From: Leucobacter soli
GTDB taxonomy: Bacteria > Actinomycetota > Actinomycetes > Actinomycetales > Microbacteriaceae
Reading direction: 5' to 3'
Assembly (NCBI RefSeq): GCF_910593785.1
Contig: NZ_CAJVAP010000001.1
Span: forward strand, 1 to 64,000
DNA: 64,000 nt
Numbering within the stretch: position 1 is the first letter of the stretch; every line of letters starts with the position of its first letter. Shown here piece after piece: positions 47,960 to 56,923 of this stretch. Under the pieces are notes generated by a model. It saw only the letters and a program-made list of their open reading frames with translations. It ran no database searches and was not told where the DNA came from. A program made the translations under genes and the position numbers.

Positions 47960-48822
47960 GACTGGTCGCTCCTTCGCTGCTGCAGATCGGTGAGGGAATC
48001 GAATGTGATGCGGGCGAGCTCGTCCTGGCTCTCGGCGAGCGGTCGCCAGATCGACGCCGCCGTCGCAATCGTGTCGTTGTCGCCCGTGAAGCTCTCGAGC
48101 GTGAGCGGACCGGCGTAGCCGATCTCGTCGAGCGCATCGAGAAACGCTTCCCAGTCGATGTGATCGGGGCCGACCGGCCCACGGTCGTTGCCGCAGACCT
48201 GCACCACCTCGACATATGGGGCGGCTGCCCGGATCGCTGCCGCGGGCGAGCGCTCCTCGATGTTCAGGTGGTAGGCGTCGAGCGCGATCCCCACTCCCGC
48301 CCCGAGCAACGGGCCCAGCGCGTCGAGCGCCTGTTCGACCGTGTTGATCAGGCTCGTCTCGTAGCGGTTCAGCGGCTCGATGGCGAGCGTCACCCCGCGC
48401 TCCGCGGCGTAGTCGGCCACCGGGCGCAGCGCGGCCTGCAGCGCGGCGATCGCGGCGGCGCGCTGCCCGGCGTCCATGCGCCAGACTCGCCCCGTGCGGG
48501 CGGTGAAGGGGCCGGCGACCGTCGGCGAGGCGAGTCGCACGGCGACATCGACGCAGTGCCGCAGATAGTCCTGCGTGGGTTCGCGCAGCGCGTCGTCCAG
48601 CAGATCCCTGCCGGGGCCCATCGCGCCGACCACGCGCGCGCCCATGCCCAGTTCCCCCAGCCGCTCGGCGGCGAGCTCGGGCGACCAGTCGCCCGGCGAC
48701 TCGACCGGCAGCTCGAGCAGCTCGTAGCCGATCCCGCGCGCGCGATGCGCGATCTCGAACAGTGCCTCGTCGTCGAGCGGCGACACCCAGACCCAGGTGT
48801 TCACGCCGAGCTGTCGCTGCAT
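47956..48822 (-). CDS. D-psicose/tagatose 3-epimerase-like protein
   Basis: 288 residues from ATG 48822 (AAGGAGA upstream); upstream frames to 48897 are not protein-like. TIM barrel with metal ligands in AIEPLNRYE, ALDAYHLN and LTLESFTGD; the N-terminus LGVNTWVWVSPL resembles ketose 3-epimerases. These enzymes interconvert keto-sugars at C3. Coupled by ATGA to the second isomerase gene. A large hairpin separates it from the binding protein gene upstream. Confidence 0.82.
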   Translation of the reverse strand: MQRQLGVNTWVWVSPLDDEALFEIAHRARGIGYELLELPVESPGDWSPELAAERLGELGMGARVVGAMGPGRDLLDDALREPTQDYLRHCVDVAVRLASPTVAGPFTARTGRVWRMDAGQRAAAIAALQAALRPVADYAAERGVTLAIEPLNRYETSLINTVEQALDALGPLLGAGVGIALDAYHLNIEERSPAAAIRAAAPYVEVVQVCGNDRGPVGPDHIDWEAFLDALDEIGYAGPLTLESFTGDNDTIATAASIWRPLAESQDELARITFDSLTDLQQRRSDQS

Positions 48823-48864
48823 GCTTCTCCTTCGTCCTACTGCTGTGCTGCGCCGTGCACGGCG

Positions 48865-48937
48865 TTGAACGAGCGAGGCGAACCGAAGCATCGACACCGG
48901 GGCTCCGGGGTCTGCTTCGGCTCGCTCGCTCGCTCAA
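48865..48937 (-). terminator. Large imperfect hairpin between binding protein and epimerase genes
   Basis: About 25 bp of inverted complementarity (arms 48865-48890 and 48913-48937, TTGAACGAGCGAGG... against ...CTCGCTCGCTCAA) around a 22-nt loop. It lies 35 nt past the binding protein stop. The right arm contains a CTCG/CGCT tetranucleotide run. It likely reduces read-through or protects the upstream message, keeping binding protein levels high. Confidence 0.55.
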
Positions 48938-48971
48938 CCGGCAAGGCGTTCAGCTCCTCCGACGGCGTGGA

Positions 48972-50186
48972 TCAGGGAATGATCCGATCCTGCCAGACCT
49001 GCGGATAGCCCGGAAGGTTCTCGCCGCCGAACTTCGCGTAGTGGCCGTCGGGCATGCCCTCGTTGCGCTCGAGGTACTCGTCGAGTTCATCGACGGTGAT
49101 GGGGCTCTGCGGGAGCACCCACTCCGACGGCACCTCCTCGCCCGCGAAGATCTTCTGCATCGCGAGCAGCGGGGTGCGCCACTGGAAGTTCGAGTAGACG
49201 GGTGCGAGCCCGGTGAGCCCAGTGTCCTTCCACTTGCGCAGGAAGCTCAGCTCGTCCTCGCCGGTCATCACCGGGTAGTCCTTGCCGGCATCCTCGAAGG
49301 CTTCGATCGCGGCCACTGCACCGTCGCCGGCGTCCATCCAGACGCCCTGCACGTCGCCCTTGGCCAGCTCATCCGAGATGATCTTCTTGATCTCGGCCGG
49401 GTCGGCGCCCGTGAAGTAGTCGACGGCCTCGATACCGGCCTCGCCGAACAGCTTCTCGGCCGCGGCCCAGCGCTGCTCGAGCACGTCGACGCCCGGCAGG
49501 ATGCGCAGCGCCACGACCTTGTCGCCCTCATTCAGGTGGTCGATCAGGAACTCGGCCGTGTCGATGCCCCAGGCGAAGCCGCCTATCGGGTGGATGAAGG
49601 TCACCGCGCAGTCGGTCTGCACGCCGCGGTCGAAGACCACCACCGGTTTCCCGGTGTCGCATGCCCGCTCGACGGCCGGGGTCATCGCCGCGGTCGAGTT
49701 CGGCGAGATGACGAAGCCGTCGCATTCGCCCTCGGCGATGAAGTAGTCGATGTCCGCGATCTGGGTGTCATCGCTGTCCTTCGCATCGCGGGTCTCCATC
49801 GAGGAGAACGTGCCGTCGTCCTGCAGCACCTTCAGCTGCTCGTTCATGGTGATCCAGCCGGTCTGCCGCCACGGGTTCGAGATCGAGGCGTTGGCGAAGC
49901 AGAGCTTCTTCGCCCCCTCCGAGGCGTACTCCGAGGTGTCGCGCATCTCGGCGTTGATGGTCTGCAGATAGGGCTGATCGTCCGGACCCTCCGGCGTGAC
50001 CGAGCGCTCGGCGTACTGCTTGTCGAAGAGCGCCTGGTCGAACCACTCACCCGAGCTCTCGGGGGTCTCCTCGGAGGTGTCCGGCCCCGGTGGGGCCTCC
50101 ACCGACGGGTCGGTCGTGCATCCCGCGAGCAGGATCAACGACGCCGCGCCGACGAGGCTCGTCATGATCCTCAATGATCGTTTCAT
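48972..50186 (-). CDS. Sugar ABC transporter substrate-binding lipoprotein
   Basis: 404 residues. A lipoprotein signal with lipobox LLAGC (Cys about 23) is followed by an acidic/Pro linker and a periplasmic-binding type 1 (RbsB/LacI-like) domain: KKLCFANASISNPWRQT, DGFVISPNSTAAM, GKPVVVFDRGV, VQGVWMDAGDGAVAA. It should capture a monosaccharide at the cell surface. ATG 50186 has AAGGAGAA at good spacing and overlaps the permease stop by ATGA. Ligand unknown. Confidence 0.88.
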   Translation of the reverse strand: MKRSLRIMTSLVGAASLILLAGCTTDPSVEAPPGPDTSEETPESSGEWFDQALFDKQYAERSVTPEGPDDQPYLQTINAEMRDTSEYASEGAKKLCFANASISNPWRQTGWITMNEQLKVLQDDGTFSSMETRDAKDSDDTQIADIDYFIAEGECDGFVISPNSTAAMTPAVERACDTGKPVVVFDRGVQTDCAVTFIHPIGGFAWGIDTAEFLIDHLNEGDKVVALRILPGVDVLEQRWAAAEKLFGEAGIEAVDYFTGADPAEIKKIISDELAKGDVQGVWMDAGDGAVAAIEAFEDAGKDYPVMTGEDELSFLRKWKDTGLTGLAPVYSNFQWRTPLLAMQKIFAGEEVPSEWVLPQSPITVDELDEYLERNEGMPDGHYAKFGGENLPGYPQVWQDRIIP

Positions 50187-51304
50187 GATCGGTTCTCCTT
50201 CGTGTGTTCGCCCCGCGCGGCAACGGCGCCGACGGGATCGAGTGGCGGGACGACCCCCGCCGGTTCTAGCCCGGTGGCCCCGGGTGGTCCGTCGGTCCCC
50301 GTCGCGAGCCCCCGGCGCCGGATGGCACCGAACACGACGCCGGAGTATGCCACGGCCGCGATGATGATCGCGCCCTGGATCGCGTCGCGCATCGTGGAGG
50401 GGACCGCTGTGAAGTTCAGCAGAGTGAAGAGCGTCTCGAGGGCGAACGCCCCGGCGAGGGCGCCCCAGACCGTTCCGCGGCCGCCGCCGAGCACCACGCC
50501 GCCGAGCACCACTGCGGTGATCGCGGTGAACTCGTAGCCGCGACCGACCGAGGGGTGCACACCTGCGTATCCGACGAGCAGCACACCTGCCACCGTCGCG
50601 CACAGCGAGGAGATGACGAATGCCGCCGTCTTCGTGCGCCACACGGACGCACCCGCGAAGGCGCCTGCGGCTGGATTGTCGCCGATCGCGATGAGCGTAC
50701 GCCCGAACGGGCGACGCGAGAGCCACGCCGCGATCGCCACCGCGACGGCCAGCGTCACGACCGCCCACGGCAGCATGCCGATCACCGGGAGCCCCGTGAT
50801 GCCGCCGCGACCGATCTGGCGGAACGAGTCAGCCGGGTTGCCCGTCGCGGCGCCGCCCGTCCACCACATCACGCCGCCGTAGAGTGCCAGCATCATGCCG
50901 AGCGTGACGATGAACGACGGCACCTTGAGCAGGGTCGTCACGAGGCCGTTCACGACGCCGACGAAGGCGCCGAGCAGGATCAGCAGGAGCAGCACCGGCA
51001 GCGCCTTCTCGTCGTCCTGCCCGATGAGGGTGCCCGCGAGCACCACCTGGGTGGTCACGAGCGACCCCTGGGAAAGGTCGAACTCACCGCTCACGATGAC
51101 GAAGTACTGGCCGATCGCGACGACGGCGATCGGGGCGACGCGCTGAATGTAGCGGACGAGCTGGCCGGGCTCCGCGAAGGACGGATTGAGCACCGTGACG
51201 ACGACCAGCAGCACGACGAGCAGCAGGTAGACGGCGCCGCGCGGGCTCACCAGCGTGCGGATGAAGCGGGCGAATCCGCCCGTACTGCTCCGGGTCGCAC
51301 TCAT
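50183..51304 (-). CDS. Sugar ABC transporter permease (RbsC-like), second
   Basis: 373 residues with about eight to ten helices. BPD_transp_2 features: GQYFVIVSGEFDLSQGSLV (where ribose permeases have I-x-x-G-x-x-D-L-S-V-G), FIVTLGMMLALYGG, and FEFTAI..VVLGGVVLGGGRG in the form GYEFTAITAVVLGGVVLGGG. A Pro/Gly-rich cytoplasmic tail of about 45 residues follows. Forms a heterodimer with the upstream permease, since genes overlap by ATGA on both sides. Confidence 0.9.
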   Translation of the reverse strand: MSATRSSTGGFARFIRTLVSPRGAVYLLLVVLLVVVTVLNPSFAEPGQLVRYIQRVAPIAVVAIGQYFVIVSGEFDLSQGSLVTTQVVLAGTLIGQDDEKALPVLLLLILLGAFVGVVNGLVTTLLKVPSFIVTLGMMLALYGGVMWWTGGAATGNPADSFRQIGRGGITGLPVIGMLPWAVVTLAVAVAIAAWLSRRPFGRTLIAIGDNPAAGAFAGASVWRTKTAAFVISSLCATVAGVLLVGYAGVHPSVGRGYEFTAITAVVLGGVVLGGGRGTVWGALAGAFALETLFTLLNFTAVPSTMRDAIQGAIIIAAVAYSGVVFGAIRRRGLATGTDGPPGATGLEPAGVVPPLDPVGAVAARGEHTKENRS

Positions 51305-52398
51305 CGCGCACCCCCTTCGCTCGCGGTCTCGACGGGCACGGCGTCTGCGGGCACGGCGCCTGAGGGCACGGCGCCTGAGGGCACGGCGTCTACGGGCACG
51401 GTGCCGACACCCGTGCGGGTGAAGCGCTCGCGGCGGGCGACGAGGCGCCGCCGCGAATAGACGGCGACCGCGATCACGATGACGGCACCGCGCACCACGT
51501 CCTTGAGGAACGGATTGACCTGCAGCACGCTCATGAGGTTGTCGAGCACCGCGAAGATCGCGACGCCGCCGATCGTGCCCCAGATCGATCCCCGACCGCC
51601 TGCCAGCAGCGTGCCGCCGAGCACGACCGCGGCGATAGAGAGGAGGTCGTAGCCGCCCTGCACGCCCACGGTCGGACTGCCGACGCCGAGACGGCTCGCG
51701 AGCAGCAGGCCCGCGACACCCGCGAACATCGAGCAGAGCACGTGGGCCCAGATGAGCGGACGCCGCGTGCGCACGCCCGAAAGACGCGCGACCTCGGCGT
51801 TGCCGCCGACCGCGAACAGATGGTGCCCGAAGCCGCCGCGGGCGAGGAGGAACGCCACCGCAGCGGCCAGCGCGAGCATCACGATCGTCGAGACCGGCAC
51901 GGGGCCGATCCCCGTGGCGCCGAAGAGCTGGAACTCCCGGGGCACCGCACCGGCGGTGCCCCGGTAATTGGTGTCGAGATACCCTTTGAGGATCAGGCCG
52001 ACGCCCAGCGTGGTCACGAAGCCGTGCACCTTGAGGAATGTCACGATGGCGCCGTTCGCGAGGCCGATCAGTGCGGCGACGCCGAGCGCGAGCAGCACAG
52101 CCGGAACGATCATGCCCGGCCGACCGTTCATCGTCTGCGCCGCGATCAGGCTGGTCAGGCTCACCACGTAGGGCACCGAGAGGTCGAGGGATCCGCCCAG
52201 GATCACGAGGGTCTGGCCGATGGCGACGAAGCCGAGCACGCTCATTCCCGTGAGAATGTCGCGGATGCTGCCCGGGCTGAACAGGTTTCGCCCGGCCGTC
52301 GCGACGAGCACGGCGCTCAGCGCGAGCACCACGATCAGGGCGAGGTAGACGATCACGGTCGTGTCGAGCCCGCGCAGTCGTGCGGCCAGTGCGGTCAT
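51301..52398 (-). CDS. Sugar ABC transporter permease (RbsC-like), first
   Basis: 365 residues, about ten helices. GQTLVILGGSLDLSVPYVV matches the RbsC loop, followed by VTTLGVGLILKGYLD and LSIAAVVLGGTLLAGGRGS. The C-terminal tail carries a pentapeptide repeat (V-P-x-x-A), encoded by a 15-nt tandem repeat. ATG 52398 overlaps the ATPase stop. Transports the same unknown sugar as the partner permease. Confidence 0.9.
   Translation of the reverse strand: MTALAARLRGLDTTVIVYLALIVVLALSAVLVATAGRNLFSPGSIRDILTGMSVLGFVAIGQTLVILGGSLDLSVPYVVSLTSLIAAQTMNGRPGMIVPAVLLALGVAALIGLANGAIVTFLKVHGFVTTLGVGLILKGYLDTNYRGTAGAVPREFQLFGATGIGPVPVSTIVMLALAAAVAFLLARGGFGHHLFAVGGNAEVARLSGVRTRRPLIWAHVLCSMFAGVAGLLLASRLGVGSPTVGVQGGYDLLSIAAVVLGGTLLAGGRGSIWGTIGGVAIFAVLDNLMSVLQVNPFLKDVVRGAVIVIAVAVYSRRRLVARRERFTRTGVGTVPVDAVPSGAVPSGAVPADAVPVETASEGGAR
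51334..51408 (-). repeat. 15-bp tandem repeat, five copies, in permease C-terminus
   Basis: Five contiguous 15-nt units of the form GGGCACGGCGYCTGM (plus strand). Units 2 and 3 are identical and the fifth is the most divergent. In frame they encode V-P-x-x-A steps in the cytoplasmic tail, so copy-number change would alter tail length without a frameshift. Confidence 0.75.
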
Positions 52399-53945
52399 CG
52401 TGCTCCCCCCTCCGTCTCGGCTGCACCCGTCGCGAGCGCCAGCACCGTCTCCTCGGACGAGTCCGCAGGCAGCTCGCCGGCGATGCGCCCGTCGCGCATG
52501 ACGATGATCCGATCCGCCATGCCGATCACCTCGGGCAGTTCGCTCGAGACGAAGAGGATCGCCACCCCTCGCCTCGCCAACTCGCGGATGAGCCGGTACA
52601 CCGCCACCTTCGCCCCCACGTCGATCCCGCGGGTCGGCTCGTCGAGCAGCACCACCCTGGGCGCGGTCGCGAGCCACTTCGCGAGCACCACCTTCTGCTG
52701 GTTGCCTCCGGAGAGCGCCTGCACCTCCTGGCTCGGACCCCGGCTCACGAGTTCGAGCGCGGTGAAGACTCCGGGAATCTCGGCGCGCTTCGATCGGGTG
52801 CGGCCGGGGAAGACGCTGCGGATCGCGAGCAGCGCGTTGTCGAGGATCGACTGGTTCAGCGCGAGGCCTGTGCGCTTCCGATCCTCGGTGACCAGCGCTA
52901 TGCCGCGCCGCACGGCCTGCCGCGGCTGCCGGATCGGCCGCGCGACCCCGTCGAGACGCAGTTCGCCGCGAGTGAAGGGCGCGGCGCCGAACATCGCCTC
53001 GACGAGCTCGGTGCGGCCCGACCCCTGGAGGCCGGATACGCCCACGACCTCCCCCGCGCGCACCTGCAGATCGATGCTGTCGAGCTGCGCGTTGCCCCCG
53101 CCGCGCACCTCGACGACCGCGTCGCCGATCTCGGTGCCGGGCTCGGGGCGCGGGAAGTAGGCGCTGATGGGGCGGCCGACCATGCGCCGCACGAGCGTCG
53201 CCTGGTCGAGCTCGGCCGCAGGCCCGGTGGAGACGAGAGCTCCATCCTTCAGCACGGTGATGGTGTCGCACAGTTCGAAGATCTCCTTCAACCGGTGCGA
53301 GACGTAGAGGATCGCGACGCCGCGATCCTGCAGCCGCCGAACCACGCGGTAGAGGATCGACACCTCGTGATCCGCGAGCGCCGCCGTGGGCTCGTCCATC
53401 GAGATGACCCGGGCGTCGACGGAGAGCGCCTTCACGATCTCGACGATCTGCTGCTCGGCGACGGTGAGCCCGCCCACCGTCGCGTCGGGGGATATCCCCG
53501 AGACGCCGAGATCGGCGAGCAGCTCAGCGGTCGAGCGCCGCATCGCCGCGATGTCGACGAGGCCGAAGCGCCGGGGTTCCCGGCCCAGGAACACGTTCTG
53601 GGCGACCGTGCGGTCGGCCAGCAGGTTGAACTCCTGGAACACCGTCGCCACGCCGGCCCGCGCGGCCTCGACGGGGTGGCCGAAATCCACCGACTCGCCG
53701 TCGAGGCGAACGTCGCCGTCATCGCGACGGTACACGCCCGCGATGATCTTCATGAGCGTCGACTTGCCCGCGCCGTTCTCGCCGACGAGGCCGTGCACGG
53801 TGCCCGGCACGAGCTCGAGCGATACGCCGTGCAGCACCTCGACGCCGAAGAACTGCTTGTGCACGTCGAGAGCGGAGAGCACGGGGATCCCGGAGCCCGG
53901 CACCGTCTCCATGGGTGCCTCGGCAGCCGAATGGACGTCGTTCAC
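52395..53945 (-). CDS. Sugar ABC transporter ATP-binding protein (MglA/RbsA-like)
   Basis: 516 residues with two ABC modules. The first has a full Walker A (GENGAGKSTL, about 56-65), Q-loop FQEFNLLAD and Walker B ISMDEPTAAL. The second has the degenerate Walker A (GLQGSGRTEL) typical of this class, signature LSGGNQQK and LLDEPTRGIDVGAK. GTG 53945 overlaps the oxidoreductase stop as GTGA. It powers the two RbsC-like permeases. Confidence 0.92.
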   Translation of the reverse strand: MNDVHSAAEAPMETVPGSGIPVLSALDVHKQFFGVEVLHGVSLELVPGTVHGLVGENGAGKSTLMKIIAGVYRRDDGDVRLDGESVDFGHPVEAARAGVATVFQEFNLLADRTVAQNVFLGREPRRFGLVDIAAMRRSTAELLADLGVSGISPDATVGGLTVAEQQIVEIVKALSVDARVISMDEPTAALADHEVSILYRVVRRLQDRGVAILYVSHRLKEIFELCDTITVLKDGALVSTGPAAELDQATLVRRMVGRPISAYFPRPEPGTEIGDAVVEVRGGGNAQLDSIDLQVRAGEVVGVSGLQGSGRTELVEAMFGAAPFTRGELRLDGVARPIRQPRQAVRRGIALVTEDRKRTGLALNQSILDNALLAIRSVFPGRTRSKRAEIPGVFTALELVSRGPSQEVQALSGGNQQKVVLAKWLATAPRVVLLDEPTRGIDVGAKVAVYRLIRELARRGVAILFVSSELPEVIGMADRIIVMRDGRIAGELPADSSEETVLALATGAAETEGGAR

Positions 53946-55042
53946 GCCTCCCCCACCTCCACCCAGCGGCCGTCTCGGGCCGACTCGAGCACGGCGTCGG
54001 TGATCAGCACCGCCCGCGCGCCGTCGGCGAAGGTCGGCACGCCGTCTCGGTGCTCCCCCGCAGCCGCGGCGTACACGTCGGCGACGAAGGCGTTGAACGC
54101 GTCCTGATAGCCCTGCGGATGCCCCGCCGGCAGCGAGCACATCCGCGCGGCGTCGGCGGAGAGACTTGCAGGATCGCGGCGGAGCAGCATGGAGTGGCCG
54201 CGTCTGCCCACCCACAGGCGCTCGGGATCCTCCTGTTCGAAGCGCAGGCTCTCCCGCGACCCGGCGATCTCGAGCACCAGCCCGTTCTTCCGCCCCGGGG
54301 CGACCTGCGAGACGAGCAGTGCACCGATGCCGCCGCCCGCGAGTTCGAGGGTCAGCGCGACCGCGTCCTCGGTGTCGACGGGCTGACCGCCGCGCTCCGA
54401 GTGCACCGTGCGCGTCGTCGCGACGAGCCGAGTGATGCGATCGCCGCTGACGAACTCGACGAGGTCGACGAGGTGGGATCCGATGTCGGCGAACGCCCGG
54501 GAGGGCCCGCCCGATCCGGCGCCGACGCGCCAGTTGTCGTCGGCTGCGTCGAGCAGCCAATCCTGCAGATACTGGCCGGCGATCGTCAGCACGGCTCCGG
54601 CCTCTCCGGAGGAGATGCGAGCACGGGCCTCGCGCACCATCGGGTGATAGCGGTAGACGAAAGGCACCGCGCCGAAGAGACCGGAGGCCTCGACCTCGGA
54701 CGCGAGTCCGAGCGCCTCCGCCGCGCTCGTCGCGAGCGGCTTCTCGCAGATGACGTGCGAACCCGCGCGCAGCGCCGAGCGCGCGTATTCCATGTGGTTG
54801 CGATTGGGCGTGCAGACATGCACGAACGGCAGCCCCTCGGCGAGAAGCTCGTCCGCGGTCAGTGCCCGGGCGTAGCCGAGGGCTGCGGCGGCCTCCGCTG
54901 CGCGCACCGGAGAGGACGAGGCGATCGCATCGAGCTCCGCTCCGGCCGCGCGCGCGGCGCGCGTGTGCGTGCGCGCCATGAAACCAGCGCCGAGCATACC
55001 GATTCGCGGAAGCCGGGAAGACGTCATCGTCTGCGGGGACAT
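53942..55042 (-). CDS. Gfo/Idh/MocA family oxidoreductase
   Basis: 366 residues. The NAD(P)-binding Rossmann motif GMLGAGFMARTH begins at about 15, the EKP motif (HVICEKPLA) at about 98, and the C-terminal GFO_IDH_MocA domain contains the usual ADIGSHLVDLVEFV with His. Such enzymes oxidise sugars or inositols at one hydroxyl. First gene of the sugar operon; AGGAG is only 1 nt from ATG 55042, while ATG 55027 has long spacing, so the start is uncertain. Divergent from the ROK gene. Confidence 0.88.
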   Translation of the reverse strand: MSPQTMTSSRLPRIGMLGAGFMARTHTRAARAAGAELDAIASSSPVRAAEAAAALGYARALTADELLAEGLPFVHVCTPNRNHMEYARSALRAGSHVICEKPLATSAAEALGLASEVEASGLFGAVPFVYRYHPMVREARARISSGEAGAVLTIAGQYLQDWLLDAADDNWRVGAGSGGPSRAFADIGSHLVDLVEFVSGDRITRLVATTRTVHSERGGQPVDTEDAVALTLELAGGGIGALLVSQVAPGRKNGLVLEIAGSRESLRFEQEDPERLWVGRRGHSMLLRRDPASLSADAARMCSLPAGHPQGYQDAFNAFVADVYAAAAGEHRDGVPTFADGARAVLITDAVLESARDGRWVEVGEA

Positions 55043-55136
55043 GCTCCTATTGTGTTCCTCGACGGCACGCTTTTGTTAGTTAACTTTCATAAGCAATCAA
55101 ACTGTTACCAACTTTCATCTGTGATTTACTGAAAGT
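55043..55136. promoter_or_regulatory. Divergent promoter/operator region of the sugar operon and ROK gene
   Basis: AACTTTCAT occurs as direct repeats at 55082-55090 and 55110-55118 (28-nt period), and ACTTTCA (55111-55117) is inverted as TGAAAGT (55130-55136). On the minus strand TTGATT-N16-TAACAA could be the operon promoter, with one copy of the motif between -35 and -10. On the plus strand TTTACT (55125-55130), 6 nt from the GTG, fits a leaderless ROK promoter that overlaps the inverted repeat. This fits repression by the ROK protein of both directions. Confidence 0.55.
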
Positions 55137-56324
55137 GTGATTCTGCCTCCTCCGCTGAACGGCTCAGCCATCTCGACGGCGGGCGGGCTCCTCCAGCTCC
55201 TACGAGACGGACGACCCCGCACGCGGGCCAAGCTCGCGCAGATGACCGGGCTCTCCCGCCCCACGATCACGCAGCGCATCGACCAGTTGCTCGAGCTCGG
55301 CCTCATCGCCCCCGTCGAAGACGCGGCGTCGACCGGCGGTCGCCCCTCATCGCAGATCGCCTTCAATCCCCGGGCCAGGGTGGTGCTCGCGGCAGATCTC
55401 GGAGCGCTGCACACCCGCGTCGCCGTCACCGATCTCGACGGCGTGCTGCTCGCCGAGGCGTCCTCCCCGCACGACATCGCCGAGGGCCCGGAGGCTGCGA
55501 TCGACTGGATCCTGCAGTCGGCGAAGTCGCTGCTCCCCGATCTCGACTACCTCCCGGAGCAGATCGCAGGGATCGGGATCGGCGTTCCCGGCCCCGTGGA
55601 GTTCTCGACGGGTCGCCCCATCAACCCGCCCATCATGCCCGGGTGGGATCGCTTCGACATCCCCTCCGCCATCCGCACTCAGATCGATGCGCCCGTGCTC
55701 GTCGACAACGATGTCAACATCATGGCGCTGGGCGAGCTCAGCACCTCCTGGCCGGACGTCACCGACCTCATCTTCGTCAAGGTCGCCACGGGAATCGGCG
55801 CCGGCGTCATCTCGGGCGGCACCCTCCGCCGCGGGGCGAACGGCGCCGCCGGCGACATCGGGCACGTCGCCCTCGCTCGCGCCGCTGACACGCCGTGCCC
55901 CTGCGGCAACCGCGGCTGCATCGAGGCGGTGGCCTCCGGTCGCGCCCTCGCCCGCGCACTCAGCACGCCGGAACGACAGCTCAAGCGTCCGAGCGAGGTC
56001 GTCGCACTCGCGAAGAGCGGCGATGTCGAAGCGATCCAAGCCATACGGCAGGCCGGACGCGACATCGGCGAAGTGCTCACCTCCTGCGTGAGCCTGATGA
56101 ACCCGTCGACCATCGTGATCGGCGGCACCATGGCGCAGGCGGCCGAGCACCTCGTCGCCGGCGTGCGCGAGGTCGTCTACGCCCGGTCGATCCCGCTCTC
56201 CACCGAGCACCTCACGATCGCCCCGTCTCGCGCCGCCGCCAACGCGGCGATCCTCGGAGCCGCGCAGCTGGCGATCGATACGGCACTGTCTCCGGAGCGG
56301 ATCGCAGCCGCGCTCAGCGGCTGA
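55137..56324 (+). CDS. ROK family transcriptional regulator
   Basis: 395 residues. N-terminal winged HTH ([20 protein letters not shown], about 31-50, then [17 protein letters not shown]) followed by a ROK sugar-kinase-like domain: [43 protein letters not shown], and the zinc-binding [10 protein letters not shown] (about 259-268). It is expected to bind a sugar and release operators upstream of the divergent transport operon. GTG start at 55137 without Shine-Dalgarno, probably leaderless. Confidence 0.9.
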   Translation: MILPPPLNGSAISTAGGLLQLLRDGRPRTRAKLAQMTGLSRPTITQRIDQLLELGLIAPVEDAASTGGRPSSQIAFNPRARVVLAADLGALHTRVAVTDLDGVLLAEASSPHDIAEGPEAAIDWILQSAKSLLPDLDYLPEQIAGIGIGVPGPVEFSTGRPINPPIMPGWDRFDIPSAIRTQIDAPVLVDNDVNIMALGELSTSWPDVTDLIFVKVATGIGAGVISGGTLRRGANGAAGDIGHVALARAADTPCPCGNRGCIEAVASGRALARALSTPERQLKRPSEVVALAKSGDVEAIQAIRQAGRDIGEVLTSCVSLMNPSTIVIGGTMAQAAEHLVAGVREVVYARSIPLSTEHLTIAPSRAAANAAILGAAQLAIDTALSPERIAAALSG

Positions 56325-56334
56325 GCAGGCCGGC

Positions 56335-56892
56335 TCACCCCAGCACCCGGTAGAGCCGATCCGCGGCCTCGATCACGGCGGGGTGCTCGGCGGTCAGCGA
56401 TTGGATGCCCACGAGCCGGAGCCCGGCGGGCGGCTGCCCGTCCCGCCCCCAGAGCAGTACCGAGACCTCGCTGGGCAGCTGGCTCGACCACCACGAGAGG
56501 CCGGCGCGATCCTCGCCGTGCGAGGCGAAGATGCGCCGGGCCAGCTCCTGGGTGACGCCGGGATCCTGCACCACCACGCGGCTCGGCGCGACGCCCAGTT
56601 CCAGCAGCGTCTCCGCGTCGTCGAGGTCGAGCAGCTCGGCACCCGAGAATTCGAACTCCGCGATGGCGCGCGCCTGACCCGTGGCGGTCAGGAAGACCTC
56701 GGGGATCCATCGGCGCTTGCTGTAGAAGCTCTCCGCGACGGCCCCTGCCGCGCTCCGGGAGAAGTACCACGAGTCGTAGAGGTCGGAGTTGTCCCAGCGG
56801 CCATGCAGCTGGGGTCGCGGCAGGTACGTCCAGTGACCCGGTCGGCCCCGGCGGGCGCCGGGTGATCGCGGATAGCAGCGGAAGAGACGCAT
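56335..56892 (-). CDS. RES-domain toxin
   Basis: 185 residues from ATG 56892 (GAGGA 5-6 nt upstream; another ATG at 56904). It carries the RES pattern: an early Arg (GRWDNSDLYDSWYFSRS), alternating hydrophobics with Glu in GAVAESFYS, and a later Ser-rich segment (LSWWSSQLPSEV). RES toxins such as MbcT degrade NAD+. It is directly downstream of an Xre/DUF2384-type antitoxin, 31 nt after its stop, giving the usual antitoxin-toxin order. The match is to a divergent family, so the call is moderate on its own but strengthened by the pairing. Confidence 0.75.
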   Translation of the reverse strand: MRLFRCYPRSPGARRGRPGHWTYLPRPQLHGRWDNSDLYDSWYFSRSAAGAVAESFYSKRRWIPEVFLTATGQARAIAEFEFSGAELLDLDDAETLLELGVAPSRVVVQDPGVTQELARRIFASHGEDRAGLSWWSSQLPSEVSVLLWGRDGQPPAGLRLVGIQSLTAEHPAVIEAADRLYRVLG

Positions 56893-56923
56893 GCGGGTCC
56901 TCATCGCCGGGGCGCGCCCGCGC

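Noticed and set aside
51334-51408. CRISPR-like array
   Set aside because: Units are contiguous without spacers and lie in frame within a permease gene.
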